DNA from: Streptococcus parasanguinis | Lineage (GTDB): Bacteria > Bacillota > Bacilli > Lactobacillales > Streptococcaceae | Length of the DNA: 64,000 nt | Direction: 5' to 3' | Assembly (NCBI RefSeq): GCF_019929185.1 | Contig: NZ_JAHZPC010000007.1 | Span: forward strand, 1-64,000 | Part shown: positions 17,836 to 27,852 of the stretch, one piece after another | Position numbering within the stretch: position 1 is the stretch's first letter | How the letters are laid out: each line of letters begins with the position of its first letter | Position numbers and translations under genes: made by a program | Notes under the pieces: model-generated | What the model was told of the DNA's origin: nothing | What the model saw: the letters and a program-made list of their open reading frames with translations, nothing else | Database searches by the model: none

Positions 17836-18777
17836 TTATTCTTCTGTTTCCACAAAGCGTCCAATGATATGAACGTTTTCTGAAATGGTGATAAAAGCCT
17901 GAGGATCAGCTTTTTTCATAATATATTTGAATTCATTAAACTCTGCACGCGTAATAACTGTCAACAGAACCGCTTTTTCCTGATGGTTATAGGTTCCCTC
18001 TGCATTGTGGATAATGGTCGCTCCACGATGCAATTTTTTATGGATCTTTTCAATAATGGCATCTGGCTGGCTCGTTACGATCATTGCCTGCATCCGTTTT
18101 TGCTTGGTAAAGACAGCATCCGTTACTCGACTCGATACGAAGATGGTAATCATAGAGTAAAGAGCATACTTCCAACCAAAGGTCAGACCAGCGATCAACA
18201 TAATGGTCCCATTGACCAAAAAGGAGATACTGCCGACATTCTTTCCTGTCCGTTTTCGAATCGTCAAACTGACAATATCCGTTCCTCCACTGGAAATGTT
18301 GTTCCGAAGAGCAAAACCAATCCCTGTTCCCATGACAACCCCACCAAATAGGGCATTCATGATCGGATCGTTGGTCAACGTAATCACTGGCACGAACTGA
18401 ATAAAGAGGGAACTCATCGAAACCGTAATAAAGGTAAAGATGGTAAATTTATGGCCAATTTGATACCAAGCCACAATCATCAAAGGGATATTGATGGCAT
18501 AAAAGGTCAACGAAACCGGAATCGTAAAACCAATAAAGCGTTGGCTCAGAACAGATAAAATCTGAGCTAGACCTGTTGCACCGCTGGAGTATACATGTCC
18601 TGGTTGAAAGAAGAAGTTGACGGCAATCGCTGATAGAAAACCATACAGCAAGGAAGCTGACACTTTTTCATCGTATTTCTCACGGGAGATGCTCTTCAGC
18701 ACGCGCAATAATTTAATGTTATAAGCTAGTCGCCGCACATGATAGCGAAATAGCTTATGAAAGCGAGTTTTTTTCAT
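17836..18777 (-). CDS. YitT family membrane protein
   Basis: This 313-residue protein has about five or six membrane segments (DUF161 repeats, residues about 40-215) and a C-terminal cytosolic DUF2179 domain (about 220-310). Family members are widespread in Firmicutes and are thought to be transporters, but the substrate is unknown. The glycine-rich GTGIGFALRNNISSGGTDIVS segment (about 150-170) is typical. A TTG six bases upstream would be in frame, but the ATG at 18777 has the better spacing from the GGA ribosome site. It sits alone between a terminator and aspS. Confidence 0.85.
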   Translation of the reverse strand: MKKTRFHKLFRYHVRRLAYNIKLLRVLKSISREKYDEKVSASLLYGFLSAIAVNFFFQPGHVYSSGATGLAQILSVLSQRFIGFTIPVSLTFYAINIPLMIVAWYQIGHKFTIFTFITVSMSSLFIQFVPVITLTNDPIMNALFGGVVMGTGIGFALRNNISSGGTDIVSLTIRKRTGKNVGSISFLVNGTIMLIAGLTFGWKYALYSMITIFVSSRVTDAVFTKQKRMQAMIVTSQPDAIIEKIHKKLHRGATIIHNAEGTYNHQEKAVLLTVITRAEFNEFKYIMKKADPQAFITISENVHIIGRFVETEE

Positions 18778-18787
18778 TTTCAATCCA

Positions 18788-18842
18788 TCGATTAGAAGAA
18801 AAGGAAAATCTTAGAGCAACTGATTTCTAGACTTTCCTTTTT
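18788..18842 (-). terminator. Probable aspS terminator
   Basis: On the minus strand an AAGGAAAGTCT arm pairs imperfectly with AAGATTTTCCTT across about 17 bases, and TTTC follows. It is a weak call, placed here because it directly follows aspS. Confidence 0.4.
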
Positions 18843-18852
18843 CTCTCTTGTC

Positions 18853-20607
18853 CTATTCTTGCTCTGCTACTTCTACTTGAAGATTTAACTCATCCAATTG
18901 TTTTTCAGAAACGACAGAAGGAGCTTGTGTCATTGGATCTGTCGCCTTGTTATTCTTAGGAAAGGCAATGACTTCCCGAATATTATCTTCACCTGCAAGA
19001 AGCATCACGAAGCGGTCCAAACCAATCGCCAATCCTCCATGTGGTGGGAAACCGTAATCCATTGCTTCCAACAAGAACCCAAATTGTTCATTAGCAGCTT
19101 CTTTTGTAAATCCAAGCGCCTTGAACATCCTTTCTTGTAAATCTTTATGATTAATCCGTAGGCTTCCTCCACCTAATTCATAGCCATTTAAGACGATATC
19201 ATAGGCAATCGCCCGAACTTTTGAAAGATCGCCTTCCAATTCATGCTCTGTTTCAGCTTGTGGAAGTGTAAATGGATGGTGAGCAGACATATAACGGCCT
19301 TCCTCTTCAGACCATTCAAACATTGGCCAATCCACTACCCAAAGGAAGTTGAATTGATTGTTGTCAATCAAGTCAAGCTCTTTCGCAAGACGAACACGCA
19401 AAGCACCAAGTGTTGCATTGGCTACTTCAAGAGTATCTGCTACAAAGAGGACTAGATCTTTGTCTTCTAATTGTAAAGCAACTGTCAAGTCACTTGTCAA
19501 TTCTGTCAAGAACTTCGCAACAGGACCGTTCAAGGCACCTTCAGCATATTTCACCCAAGCAAGACCTTTTGCACCATATTGCTTCGCAACTTCTGTCAAT
19601 TTATCGATGTCTTTACGAGAGTAATGATCCGCTGCACCTTTGACAACGATCGCCTTAACTGCTGGAGCTTCTGAAAAGACTTTGAAGTCTACACCCTTGA
19701 CAAGCTCTGTCAAGTCTTGAAGCAACATTTCAAAACGTGTATCTGGTTTATCTGAACCATATAAGGCCATGGCATCATCATAATTCATCCGTGGGAATGG
19801 GAGTGTTACCTCAATTCCCTTGGTTTCTTTCATGACACGTGCAATCAAGCCTTCTGTGATATCTTGGATTTCTTGATCACTCAAGAAAGAGGTTTCCAAG
19901 TCGACCTGTGTAAATTCAGGTTGACGGTCTCCCCGTAAATCCTCATCCCGGAAACACTTCACGATTTGATAATAGCGGTCAAATCCAGCATTCATCAACA
20001 ATTGTTTTGTAATCTGAGGACTTTGTGGAAGGGCATAGAAATGGCCTTTGTTGACACGGGAAGGAACCAAGTAGTCACGTGCTCCTTCTGGAGTTGACTT
20101 AGAAAGGAACGGTGTTTCCACATCAATAAACTCTAATTCATCTAAGTAATTGCGGATTGAATGAGTTACTTTTGCACGGAGTTTGAGGTTTTCCAACATC
20201 TCAGGACGACGAAGGTCTAAGTAGCGGTAACGAAGACGAGTATCATCATTGGCTTCAATTCCATCCTTGATTTCAAATGGCGTTGTTTTGGCAGTATTAA
20301 GAACCGTAATAGCCTCTACCTTGAGTTCTACTGCACCTGTTGGCAAGTTCGGATTCGCTTGTTCACGAGCTTCCACAAGACCTGTCACTTCTACAACATA
20401 TTCACTGCGGATGCTTTCAGCTGTGGCCATCACTTCTGCACTAACTGTTTCTGGATTGATCACCAATTGCATGATTCCTTCGCGGTCGCGTAAATCAATA
20501 AAGATCAAACCACCCAAGTCACGACGACGGCTAACCCATCCTTTCAAGGTAATATGAATTCCAATGTGTTCTTCACGAACACGTCCAGCATACATTGAAC
20601 GTTTCAT
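18853..20607 (-). CDS. aspS: Aspartyl-tRNA synthetase
   Basis: This 584-residue class II synthetase charges tRNA-Asp. It has an N-terminal OB-fold anticodon domain (residues 1-110, [20 protein letters not shown]), the catalytic core with [16 protein letters not shown] (motif 2, about 215-232), a bacterial GAD insertion (about 300-420), and motif 3 in [13 protein letters not shown] near residue 530. Length is standard. hisS, which often precedes aspS in streptococci, is not adjacent here, and no T-box leader is visible in the short upstream gap. Confidence 0.97.
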   Translation of the reverse strand: MKRSMYAGRVREEHIGIHITLKGWVSRRRDLGGLIFIDLRDREGIMQLVINPETVSAEVMATAESIRSEYVVEVTGLVEAREQANPNLPTGAVELKVEAITVLNTAKTTPFEIKDGIEANDDTRLRYRYLDLRRPEMLENLKLRAKVTHSIRNYLDELEFIDVETPFLSKSTPEGARDYLVPSRVNKGHFYALPQSPQITKQLLMNAGFDRYYQIVKCFRDEDLRGDRQPEFTQVDLETSFLSDQEIQDITEGLIARVMKETKGIEVTLPFPRMNYDDAMALYGSDKPDTRFEMLLQDLTELVKGVDFKVFSEAPAVKAIVVKGAADHYSRKDIDKLTEVAKQYGAKGLAWVKYAEGALNGPVAKFLTELTSDLTVALQLEDKDLVLFVADTLEVANATLGALRVRLAKELDLIDNNQFNFLWVVDWPMFEWSEEEGRYMSAHHPFTLPQAETEHELEGDLSKVRAIAYDIVLNGYELGGGSLRINHKDLQERMFKALGFTKEAANEQFGFLLEAMDYGFPPHGGLAIGLDRFVMLLAGEDNIREVIAFPKNNKATDPMTQAPSVVSEKQLDELNLQVEVAEQE

Positions 20608-20704
20608 TTCTAATTAATCTCCAAACTAATATTCTTCCTTCTATTTTACCATAAAGACCAGCAGAAAGTGGCCTTTAGCTCAACTTTTTCAGTTACCAAC
20701 TTCT

Positions 20705-20932
20705 TTAGTTATCGTGGTCAACTTCTTCCTTCTTTTTGGGATCATCGTAGAGAGTGGGGGCTATCACCTTCATTAAAGTCGCTGTCCCAAATCTCAAGAC
20801 AGCTGCTGCTAGTCCAAAAATAGGGGATAAGTAACGGAAAAAGAAATCTCCCCTAAGTGCGTAGGTCATGCCACCCACAATAAAAAAGATCACAATCCCC
20901 TGAACAATTGCGTAAAACCAAATTTTTTTCAC
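20705..20932 (-). CDS. Small two-segment membrane protein, unknown
   Basis: This 75-residue protein begins MKKIWFYAIVQGIVIFF, with two hydrophobic segments (about 5-23 and 33-52) and a charged tail (DDPKKKEEVDHDN). The frame is open from a GTG at 20950, but the GTG at 20932 is chosen because AAAGGAG lies six bases before it. I do not recognise a named family. It lies between aspS and the DnaA-box cluster, and transcription probably starts within that cluster. The DnaA boxes could therefore affect its promoter. Confidence 0.6.
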   Translation of the reverse strand: MKKIWFYAIVQGIVIFFIVGGMTYALRGDFFFRYLSPIFGLAAAVLRFGTATLMKVIAPTLYDDPKKKEEVDHDN

Positions 20933-20962
20933 ACTACTTCTCCTTTTCACATGCTAGCTGAC

Positions 20963-21100
20963 TTATCCACCGTTTTTCATCACTTATCCACAAAAATGTG
21001 GATAACTTTTACCTATTTTCCCCTTAAAAGAGGAAGGTTCATCAGCATCAGGACCTGTTTTCATCCATTTACAAACAAGTTTCCCACAATCTGTGGATAA
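20963..21100. other. Cluster of four DnaA boxes
   Basis: Within 138 bases there are three exact 9-mers of the DnaA consensus, TTATCCACA (20984-20992) and its reverse TGTGGATAA (20997-21005 and 21092-21100), and one near match, TTATCCACC (20963-20971). Two boxes form an inverted pair separated by AAAA. The region is non-coding, between dltD and a small membrane gene, and is not oriC itself because no dnaA or dnaN is present. A titration or regulatory cluster is the likely role. Confidence 0.8.
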
Positions 21101-21142
21101 CTTTCTTGCTCGTTTGTGACTTTCTCGTCATTCTCCTCACAA

Positions 21143-21178
21143 ATCAAGGAGCCAGGATTCGATCCTGCCCCCTTTGAT
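21143..21178 (-). terminator. dlt operon terminator
   Basis: ATCAAGG (21143-21149) and CAGGAT (21153-21158) pair with ATCCTG (21162-21167) and CCTTTGAT (21171-21178), around TCG. On the minus strand TTGTG follows, a modest T-run. It begins seven bases past dltD. Confidence 0.7.
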
Positions 21179-21184
21179 CAAACA

Positions 21185-22453
21185 TTATTTAAATTTGTCT
21201 GGTGTCCCTTTATATTGGGCCCAGTCTTTGCTGAAGAAGCGATCATTTAGATGGTAAGTTGGTGCTTTTTCAGCTTTTGTGACAAAGGGATTGACCGCTT
21301 TATCAAAGGCTAGCCAACCATTCCATCCCATATGAATCGTATCTTCCATAAAGTAGGGCTGATCACCATCTTTAGAAAAGTCTGCAATATTGGTGAATCC
21401 TTGACTTTCCAATTGGTAACGAATCTTTTGAACAGCCTGTTCATACTTTTCTTGGCTCAAGCCTGTGTATTTCATCCATTTAGCATTGACTGGAGGAATC
21501 ACAAAGATGACATTGGTCCGAGATTTAGCAAACTGGTCTAGAACCAACTGCAAGTCATTGTACTCTGGAGATTGAACATAGGATTCGTTCTTTTGGAAAC
21601 CTTTTAGTTTCTTCAACTTCATTTTTAAACGAGTATTGTAAAAATGATTGCTGATTCCAAGGTCGTTGTTATTGGTTTTGACTTTTGCTTCAGCCGTTGC
21701 AATTTCCTCCAATTTCTCATATGAGAATTGATCTGGCAAATCTTGTAGACGTTTTTTGACCTTCTTATCGTAATTCCCGTTTGTACGAGTAGCGAGATTG
21801 CTAAATAAGGCATCTTCGCGCTGAACAAGATGGGAAACAAGCTGGTTCAAAGACTGATCAAATCTTGAAATTTTCTTTCCTTGAGAAATGTTCGTCACAA
21901 CACTTTGAAAGGCGACATTTGGATACTGTTGCAACAGGCGTTTCGCGGCATACTGGGATGCAGCATCCTGTTGGTGATTGGCAATAAAGCTATTCAACTG
22001 ATCGCTATTAAAGAATTGTTGAAAGGCAGAGGAATCATAGCCCTTCTTGGTAAACCATTGCGGAGAAACCACATAAACAGCTGTATTGTCCTTAAGTTCT
22101 GGCAAAATCTGTTGCATTCCAAAATACTGGTTCAAAGAAGCCGCACCACGTTCTCCTAAAAAGTAGGGTCTGTAATTACGGTCATATTTTTCAGCCAAAA
22201 CTGCTGGATGCACCACATCAAAACGCAACCATTCACTTGAGCCGAAATAAGGAACAAATCGATGCTGTGGATCCGAAAGTGCTTCTTGCTTCTTTGTACG
22301 ACTCTTGAAGCCTTCTGCATTCAGACTAACCGCAGCTTTTTTCTCTTCAGTATAGTTGTGCTTATGATTGATTGGATAAAAGAATAATAAAGCTGCTACC
22401 ATGAGGAGCGCGCAAAATACGGGCCCTAAAATCAGCCATAAACGCTTAAGCAT
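21185..22453 (-). CDS. dltD: D-alanyl-lipoteichoic acid biosynthesis protein DltD
   Basis: This 422-residue membrane-anchored protein acts in D-alanylation of teichoic acids outside the membrane. One N-terminal membrane segment (about 5-27) is followed by an extracytoplasmic SGNH-hydrolase-like domain, with [10 protein letters not shown] near residue 70 and the [10 protein letters not shown] block near residue 370 carrying the catalytic Asp/His. It overlaps dltC by eight bases and is last in the operon. Length is normal. Confidence 0.96.
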   Translation of the reverse strand: MLKRLWLILGPVFCALLMVAALLFFYPINHKHNYTEEKKAAVSLNAEGFKSRTKKQEALSDPQHRFVPYFGSSEWLRFDVVHPAVLAEKYDRNYRPYFLGERGAASLNQYFGMQQILPELKDNTAVYVVSPQWFTKKGYDSSAFQQFFNSDQLNSFIANHQQDAASQYAAKRLLQQYPNVAFQSVVTNISQGKKISRFDQSLNQLVSHLVQREDALFSNLATRTNGNYDKKVKKRLQDLPDQFSYEKLEEIATAEAKVKTNNNDLGISNHFYNTRLKMKLKKLKGFQKNESYVQSPEYNDLQLVLDQFAKSRTNVIFVIPPVNAKWMKYTGLSQEKYEQAVQKIRYQLESQGFTNIADFSKDGDQPYFMEDTIHMGWNGWLAFDKAVNPFVTKAEKAPTYHLNDRFFSKDWAQYKGTPDKFK

Positions 22454-22685
22454 TCTGAAGCTCCGTTACACCTTCTACGATCTTGTTAGCAGTATTCCAA
22501 TCATCGCGTCCAAATTCAGATACAGGAACACGGATGCCAAAGCGACTTTCCAATTCCACAATCAATTCGACTGTTCCCATACTATCAAGAACACCCGCAT
22601 CAAAGAGATCCTCATCCATCATGTCTGAGACATCTTCCATAAACAATTCGTCAATAATTTCAATTACTTGTGATTTTACATCCAT
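22446..22685 (-). CDS. dltC: D-alanine carrier protein DltC
   Basis: This 79-residue acyl-carrier-type protein has its phosphopantetheine site at Ser35 in GVLDSMG. DltA loads D-alanine onto it, and it hands the residue to DltB at the membrane. It is encoded between dltB and dltD, 14 bases after dltB, with an AAAGGAG ribosome site. Complete. Confidence 0.97.
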   Translation of the reverse strand: MDVKSQVIEIIDELFMEDVSDMMDEDLFDAGVLDSMGTVELIVELESRFGIRVPVSEFGRDDWNTANKIVEGVTELQNA

Positions 22686-22699
22686 TTTTTATTCTCCTT

Positions 22700-23953
22700 T
22701 TATTTCACTTTTGGGAACCATTGCTGATCCAAGAATCCTGAGAAGATCAGAAAGGACAGCATCACTGTATTAAAGGTGATAAAGATCCCCAAAGCCTTGG
22801 TCCAACGATTGTCCGGTATCGGATCCAATCCTTTTGCTTTTCTTTCTTTATTAATAGATTTTTTCTTTCGAATCCAGGCATCATTGATAACCATTCCAAG
22901 CCCATGGAAGAGCCCATAAGCGATATAGTACCAGGTCACTCCATGCCAGAAGCCCATGACCAACATATTAATAATGTAGGCAACATTTGAGGTCGTGATC
23001 CGGCTCTTGAACACTTTATTGCGCATCAATACCATCACGAGACGCATAAAGACAAAATCACGGAACCAGAAAGATAAACTCATATGCCAGCGGTTCCAGA
23101 ATTCCTTTAAATCACGTGATTTAAAAGGACGGTCAAAGTTGATGGGACTTTTAATCCCCATCAAATTGGAGGCCGCTAAAGCAAACATCGAATACCCTGC
23201 GAAGTCAAAGAAGAGGTCAAAGCCATAAACATACATGACTCCCAGTGTTCCGATGTTGAAGAATCCACCTTGAGACAAGGCATAGGTCTGCACATGACCT
23301 AACAATAAGTGGCCAAAAATATGAGCTAGGATAAATTTATAAAGGAAGCCATACATAATGTACTTAACAGCTTGCTCCAACATATCCAATAATTCTTCGC
23401 GCTCAGGAATGGCTTTATAATCCTCATTAAAACGCTTGAAACGATCAATCGGCCCACTTGAGAAGGTCGGCATAAAGAGCATAAAACGTAAGAATTCCCA
23501 GAGCGTGAATTCTTTCAAGACACCATCTCGCATTTCGATGATCATTCCGACAGCCCGGAAGGTCAAATAAGAAATCCCTAAAAATCCAAACAAGGATTGG
23601 TGTCCATTCTTGATCGCTGGCTCTACCTTAACAAAGATCAAGGGCAAGACAGACAAGAAGGAATGAAGATAGAAAATCCACTTATTGTCCGCTTTCTGAC
23701 GATAAAATTTGTAGGAATACACAATCAAGATTTGCCAGACTACGTAAAAGAGTAAGGCATAAATTTGCTTGAGATTCGAACCTGTCAGCATCAAAATGAT
23801 AAAGATCAGACTCACAAGTCCTTCATATACCGGAAACCGCTTTTTGAAAAAGAGACCCACAAAGATCGGCAAAAAAGCTAGAATGAGGTAGATAAAATAG
23901 ATCGGTGTTCCATAGTGTTCTAAATGAGGGAGCTGTTTCAAAAACTCGATCAT
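22700..23953 (-). CDS. dltB: D-alanyl transfer MBOAT protein DltB
   Basis: This 417-residue multi-pass membrane O-acyltransferase moves D-alanine across the membrane. The MBOAT histidine is in [10 protein letters not shown] near residue 336, and the preceding [10 protein letters not shown] block is the other conserved part. Its stop overlaps the dltA frame in an ATGA junction. A 20-bp palindrome, TTTAAATCACGTGATTTAAA (23106-23125), lies inside the coding sequence at the KSRDLKEF region. Confidence 0.97.
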   Translation of the reverse strand: MIEFLKQLPHLEHYGTPIYFIYLILAFLPIFVGLFFKKRFPVYEGLVSLIFIILMLTGSNLKQIYALLFYVVWQILIVYSYKFYRQKADNKWIFYLHSFLSVLPLIFVKVEPAIKNGHQSLFGFLGISYLTFRAVGMIIEMRDGVLKEFTLWEFLRFMLFMPTFSSGPIDRFKRFNEDYKAIPEREELLDMLEQAVKYIMYGFLYKFILAHIFGHLLLGHVQTYALSQGGFFNIGTLGVMYVYGFDLFFDFAGYSMFALAASNLMGIKSPINFDRPFKSRDLKEFWNRWHMSLSFWFRDFVFMRLVMVLMRNKVFKSRITTSNVAYIINMLVMGFWHGVTWYYIAYGLFHGLGMVINDAWIRKKKSINKERKAKGLDPIPDNRWTKALGIFITFNTVMLSFLIFSGFLDQQWFPKVK

Positions 23954-25500
23954 CGGTTGTTAACCTCGCTAATCAACCCTTTGATGTCGATTTTCCCGTT
24001 TGGTGTTAATGGCAGGCTGTCACGATAGAGGAATTTTGAAGGCATCATATAAGACATCATAATGTTTTCTAAATCTTCCTTAATGGCTTTCGTGATATCA
24101 ATCTCGCGCTCAAATTGTTCTTTGACACCCTCTTTTAAGATGACATAGGCCAAGAGATTTTGAACCTTGTGATCTTTATTATAACGCGGAACTGCGACTG
24201 CTGAGTCAATATACTTCGATTTGTTCAAGTTTTGAGAGACATCCTCTAGCTCGATACGGTAACCGTTAAACTTGATTTGGAAGTCCATCCGTCCACCATA
24301 GAGAAGGAGGCCTTCATCCGTCATAGTTCCAACATCTCCTGTATGGTAGGCTGGAAGACCTTCAAATTCGAAGAAGGCTTCTGCTGTTTTCTCTGGATTA
24401 TTCATATAACCTTTTGAAACGGCTGGGCCAGATACGATGATCTCCCCTTGCTCACCATTTGGCAATTTGTTTCCTGCCTCATCAATGATGAAGGTTGGAG
24501 AATCTTCTTTGGTATAACCGATTGGTAGACGTTTCAAGGTAGCTAGCATCTCATCTGTGATAGCAACCGCCGACAAAGCAACCGTTGCTTCCGTTGGGCC
24601 ATAAGCATTGATGATACGCGCATTTGGAAAACGCTCGCGCAATTTCTGAGCGGTTTTCACGGTCAACTCTTCCCCATCAAAGTAGAAATGGGTGATCCCT
24701 GGCATCTTTTCAGCATTGAAATCTTCAGATAACATGGCCATATCTGCAAAAGATGGTGTCGAAGTCCAGATAGCAATCGGAAGAGAAAAGATCGTCGCAA
24801 AGAGTTGTTTGAAGTCTTGAGTAATGGCTGATGGAAGGGCAAAAAGCGTTCCTCCAAGAGCTAAGGTCGGTGCCCAGTACATGACAGACAAGTCAAAAGA
24901 ATACGGTGGTTGCGCCAACATTTGCGGACGCTCTGGCGTTGCAAATTCCTTGTCTGTAATCATCCAGTTGGTAAAGCTGAGCAAGTTATCGTGCGAAATT
25001 TGCACCCCTTTTGGTTTCCCAGTTGTCCCTGAGGTAAAGATGATGTAGTAGTTATCATCCCCTTTGACTGGATGTTGCAAGTCATAGGCATGCTGAGCCA
25101 CATAAGCTTCACGCACTTGCTCCAAGGACATGATTGGAGCAGCTGGGTTTTCCAATGGAAATTCATTGATGGCAATAATCAAGCTTGGCTCTGCTACTTC
25201 AACAATGGCAGACACGCGCTCCAAGGCAGAGTGGCTATCAATTGGGATATAGGCATGGCCAGATTTTGTCAAGGCCACAAAGGTTGCTAACATTTCATAT
25301 TCTTGACCACCAAAGACCACTACAGGTGACTTTTCAGGAAGTCCCATTTGGTCGATGTGGGCAGCCAAGCTATCTGAATCAGCCTTTAATTGGCCATAGG
25401 TATGCTCCTCACCAAGGACATTGTAAACCGGATAGTCTGGTTGTAGTTGCGCATAACGTTCAATTGTCTCGATCATATCAGTAATTGGTTGGTTTGACAC
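23950..25500 (-). CDS. dltA: D-alanine--DltC ligase DltA
   Basis: This 516-residue adenylation enzyme activates D-alanine with ATP and loads DltC. Core motifs are [13 protein letters not shown] (about 152-164), [10 protein letters not shown] (about 298-307), the YHTGD motif and the C-terminal NGKIDIKGL lysine near 500. The start is GTG, supported by AAAAGGAG upstream and by the usual MSNxPI N-terminus. It is preceded by dltX, which leads the operon. Confidence 0.97.
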   Translation of the reverse strand: MSNQPITDMIETIERYAQLQPDYPVYNVLGEEHTYGQLKADSDSLAAHIDQMGLPEKSPVVVFGGQEYEMLATFVALTKSGHAYIPIDSHSALERVSAIVEVAEPSLIIAINEFPLENPAAPIMSLEQVREAYVAQHAYDLQHPVKGDDNYYIIFTSGTTGKPKGVQISHDNLLSFTNWMITDKEFATPERPQMLAQPPYSFDLSVMYWAPTLALGGTLFALPSAITQDFKQLFATIFSLPIAIWTSTPSFADMAMLSEDFNAEKMPGITHFYFDGEELTVKTAQKLRERFPNARIINAYGPTEATVALSAVAITDEMLATLKRLPIGYTKEDSPTFIIDEAGNKLPNGEQGEIIVSGPAVSKGYMNNPEKTAEAFFEFEGLPAYHTGDVGTMTDEGLLLYGGRMDFQIKFNGYRIELEDVSQNLNKSKYIDSAVAVPRYNKDHKVQNLLAYVILKEGVKEQFEREIDITKAIKEDLENIMMSYMMPSKFLYRDSLPLTPNGKIDIKGLISEVNNR

Positions 25501-25518
25501 GGCTAGGAGTCTCCTTTT

Positions 25519-25647
25519 CTAAAATTCGTTGTAGATAAAGCCACCCTGACCTTGACCAAGGTAACTAAAGAAATAAAGTAGGGCTAGAAAAATGGCGAAA
25601 TACAAGACCGTCTGCCCGATAAATTTATAAAGTGTTTTATGTTTCAT
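25519..25647 (-). CDS. dltX: DltX, small membrane peptide leading the dlt operon
   Basis: This 42-residue peptide begins MKHKTLYKFIGQT, has one membrane segment (about 12-30), and ends in the conserved DltX tail GGFIYNEF. It lies 18 bases upstream of dltA, exactly where Gram-positive dlt operons carry dltX. DltX is needed for D-alanylation, and its C-terminus is thought to work at the DltB/DltD active site. It is too short for ordinary gene calling. The ribosome site is modest (GAAGAG). Confidence 0.93.
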   Translation of the reverse strand: MKHKTLYKFIGQTVLYFAIFLALLYFFSYLGQGQGGFIYNEF

Positions 25648-25816
25648 AAGTTTCACTCTTCATTTTGATTGTTACTCACTATTTTACCATTTTTTATACC
25701 AAGTAAGCAATTTTAAACATAGTGAGAATGTGGTAGAAAACGTTATCATTTCAGATCATTCAAGCCGTCTAACAAAAGTATTTTTCTTTAATCAGTTTTC
25801 TGGTTGAAATCCTATT
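25648..25816 (-). promoter_or_regulatory. dlt operon promoter region
   Basis: On the minus strand TAAAAT lies about 40 bases before dltX, with TTGCTT 18 bp upstream. A second possible -10, TATAAA, overlaps the spacer. In pneumococcus CiaR controls dlt, but I see no exact TTTAAG-N5-TTTAAG here, only TTTAAA followed by TTACTT. Confidence 0.4.
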
Positions 25817-27076
25817 CTATTTCACAGTCCCCTGATGAATCAACTCCAGACACTTGTCCAGATCCACGTCTCTTTCAAAATGGGTAGGTGTCCAAGGAAT
25901 CTCTATATCTGGTAGAACACCCTGATCCGTCATTCCTTTACCTTGATCCACGCTTAAACAGCGAGAAGTGGGAAACATTAAACAAAAATTATCATAATCA
26001 ACCGTACAACAATTAGAGTAGTCTAGAATTCCGAGAGTTGGTCGACCCACCACCGTTACCTTCTTAAACTGCTTCATCATATGGACGAAATTATCTCCAG
26101 AAGAAGCACAATAAATATCTGATAAGATAAAGATCTGTTCAGGATAGTGGGCACCTCTAACCTCTGGGAAGAATTCCTCGCTTTCTTGCTGATACGGTAC
26201 ATAGCCTTTCCCCCGATGGTGGATCAAATCCTCTTTCATATCTTCAAGCAGCTTAACTGTTTCAGGACTAATTTCTTCCTGTTGCATCCAGTTCTCAAAG
26301 TCTTTCAAGCGCAGGTCAACATTTCGCTCCGTGTAGAGAATTTCCATGCCATCATCATCCCAATCAATGCCTTCATAGCCCTGATCCTTCTCTAAACCTA
26401 GATGCAATAGAGGGATATATAAAGAATCTGTCCCTCCACTGTTGCGTCGGACATCAATGAGAAGAAACTTGATTTCCGTCATCATCGGTAAACACTCTTG
26501 ATATACCCGACTAATAGCTCTCTCATCCATAAAGTTATCCAGACGAAGATAAAGAATCTCATCGTCTAATCGTTTCCAAAAAATATGATCCTGGATCGGT
26601 TCTCGACTGGGTACTACTTCAATGGACTTTTCTATCCCTTCTCGAAGCAGGGTGACACTCGTTGACTGAGAGACCAAATCTGCCCATTCTCTATAATGTC
26701 TTTCGGGGTTCTTGCTAATAAAATAGTCTTTATGAAGAGAAGCTATCTGATCCAAGTCACTCCCATCCAGACCTAGGATCTGATCTCCTACTTGAAGACC
26801 AGTATCTTCATTAGCTTCCTCAACATACAATTTCTGTCCATTTATTCTCAAAAGAAACCCTTTTTGACTGGCTTTTTTATCTCGAAAGGAAATATGCCCG
26901 ATCACCCCAAAACTAGCTAGGTAAGCCTTAACTTGATAGAGAAAAGCATCATCTGTCATATCATCTGTAATGTTTTCTCGAAAAGGCTCTGGATCGCATC
27001 CTTTTCGATCCTTGATGGTAGATGAATCATGGGTCATAATAGAGACGACATCTTCAAAAATAGCAGTCTTTTTCAT
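25817..27076 (-). CDS. S41-family peptidase-like protein
   Basis: This 419-residue protein has a PDZ-like middle (about 75-150, GLQVGDQILGLDG) and a C-terminal S41 (tail-specific protease) fold. In CASSGDNFVHMMKQF (about 322) SSGD is the expected serine elbow, followed by VGRPTLG and the CCTVDYDNF strand. RRNSGGTDSLYIPLL near residue 205 is also typical of S41. There is no signal peptide, so it appears cytoplasmic, unlike CtpA. The substrate is unknown. It follows the DUF4956 gene on the same strand, but a terminator separates them. Confidence 0.8.
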   Translation of the reverse strand: MKKTAIFEDVVSIMTHDSSTIKDRKGCDPEPFRENITDDMTDDAFLYQVKAYLASFGVIGHISFRDKKASQKGFLLRINGQKLYVEEANEDTGLQVGDQILGLDGSDLDQIASLHKDYFISKNPERHYREWADLVSQSTSVTLLREGIEKSIEVVPSREPIQDHIFWKRLDDEILYLRLDNFMDERAISRVYQECLPMMTEIKFLLIDVRRNSGGTDSLYIPLLHLGLEKDQGYEGIDWDDDGMEILYTERNVDLRLKDFENWMQQEEISPETVKLLEDMKEDLIHHRGKGYVPYQQESEEFFPEVRGAHYPEQIFILSDIYCASSGDNFVHMMKQFKKVTVVGRPTLGILDYSNCCTVDYDNFCLMFPTSRCLSVDQGKGMTDQGVLPDIEIPWTPTHFERDVDLDKCLELIHQGTVK

Positions 27077-27146
27077 AAAAGATTCCTTCCATTTTTTAGA
27101 AACAGTATACCACTTTTTCTTAAAAAGTTCTTAAAACCCTAAAAAA

Positions 27147-27165
27147 CTATCCTAAAGTAGGATAG
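27147..27165 (-). terminator. Terminator of the VTC-DUF4956 transcript
   Basis: CTATCCT (27147-27153) pairs with AGGATAG (27159-27165) around AAAGT. On the minus strand six T residues follow. It stands four bases past the DUF4956 stop. Confidence 0.9.
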
Positions 27166-27168
27166 CCG

Positions 27169-27852
27169 TTATAGATTCTTTCTTTTCTTCGCTTTCTTTG
27201 TCAGAGCGACATCACAATTTTCAATCTTGCTAATCAATAGATTGGCAAGGGCAAAATCATCGATGTTCGATTTCATATTTACCTCATAGTTCAAGGTCAG
27301 TTGTTCTCCAGCTTGGGCCGTTGTGAAAGAAATAAAGTCAATTTCTGAACAACTTTTATCTAACAACTGGCTGATTTGTTCTGCAACAGAATCTTGTTCT
27401 GAGACGGTAATAGTCAAATGGCGGCGCCGTTGATGGTCTGCCTTACTCTGTTTGTTCTCTAATACTAGCCACACCCCTAGTAAAGAGAGAGTTGATAAAA
27501 TGGCCAATAAAAGATAGCCCGAACCTGCCGCTAGTCCTATAATCATGGCTAAGAAAATGGCAATCAGCTCTCTCGAACCACTCGTAGCCGAACGAAAACG
27601 AATCAAACTAAAGGTCCCTGCCACTGCAATCGAGGTTCCCAAACTTCCATTGACTAAAAAGATCACTAAGGTCATCATACAAGGAAGCAAGGTCAAACTA
27701 ATGACAAACTCTCGAGTGTAAAGTGTTCGGTATTTATAGGTCCAAGATAGAGCCATCCCTAGAAAGAGGCTGACCAAAAGGGCCAGTAGTAAGCGCAAGG
27801 GATCCACCGTTGCTGTGGCATTATTAAAAATAGAATCAAATAGATTAGACAT
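27169..27852 (-). CDS. DUF4956 membrane protein
   Basis: This 227-residue protein has four membrane segments in the N-terminal half (about 18-130) and a cytosolic C-terminal domain (about 140-227). The AGTFSLIRFRSATSGSRELIAIFLAMIIG region is the family hallmark. The ATG at 27852 is chosen; it overlaps the end of the VTC gene by eight bases, so the two are translationally coupled. DUF4956 proteins commonly accompany VTC-domain proteins and are suspected to act with them in the membrane, but no activity is established. The basic tail (KKAKKRKNL) is consistent with a cytosolic C-terminus. Confidence 0.88.
   Translation of the reverse strand: MSNLFDSIFNNATATVDPLRLLLALLVSLFLGMALSWTYKYRTLYTREFVISLTLLPCMMTLVIFLVNGSLGTSIAVAGTFSLIRFRSATSGSRELIAIFLAMIIGLAAGSGYLLLAILSTLSLLGVWLVLENKQSKADHQRRRHLTITVSEQDSVAEQISQLLDKSCSEIDFISFTTAQAGEQLTLNYEVNMKSNIDDFALANLLISKIENCDVALTKKAKKRKNL

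Noticed and set aside
21143-21167. T-arm-like sequence CAGGATTCGATCCTG, suggesting a tRNA end
   Set aside because: The TTCGA loop is one base out of register for a tRNA T-arm. No acceptor, D or anticodon arm is present, and the sequence fits the dlt terminator hairpin better.
23106-23125. dltB palindrome as a true parS site
   Set aside because: It shares only the TCACGTGA core; the outer bases AAA/TTT replace GTT/AAC at positions that matter for ParB recognition. Kept only as an unexplained palindrome.
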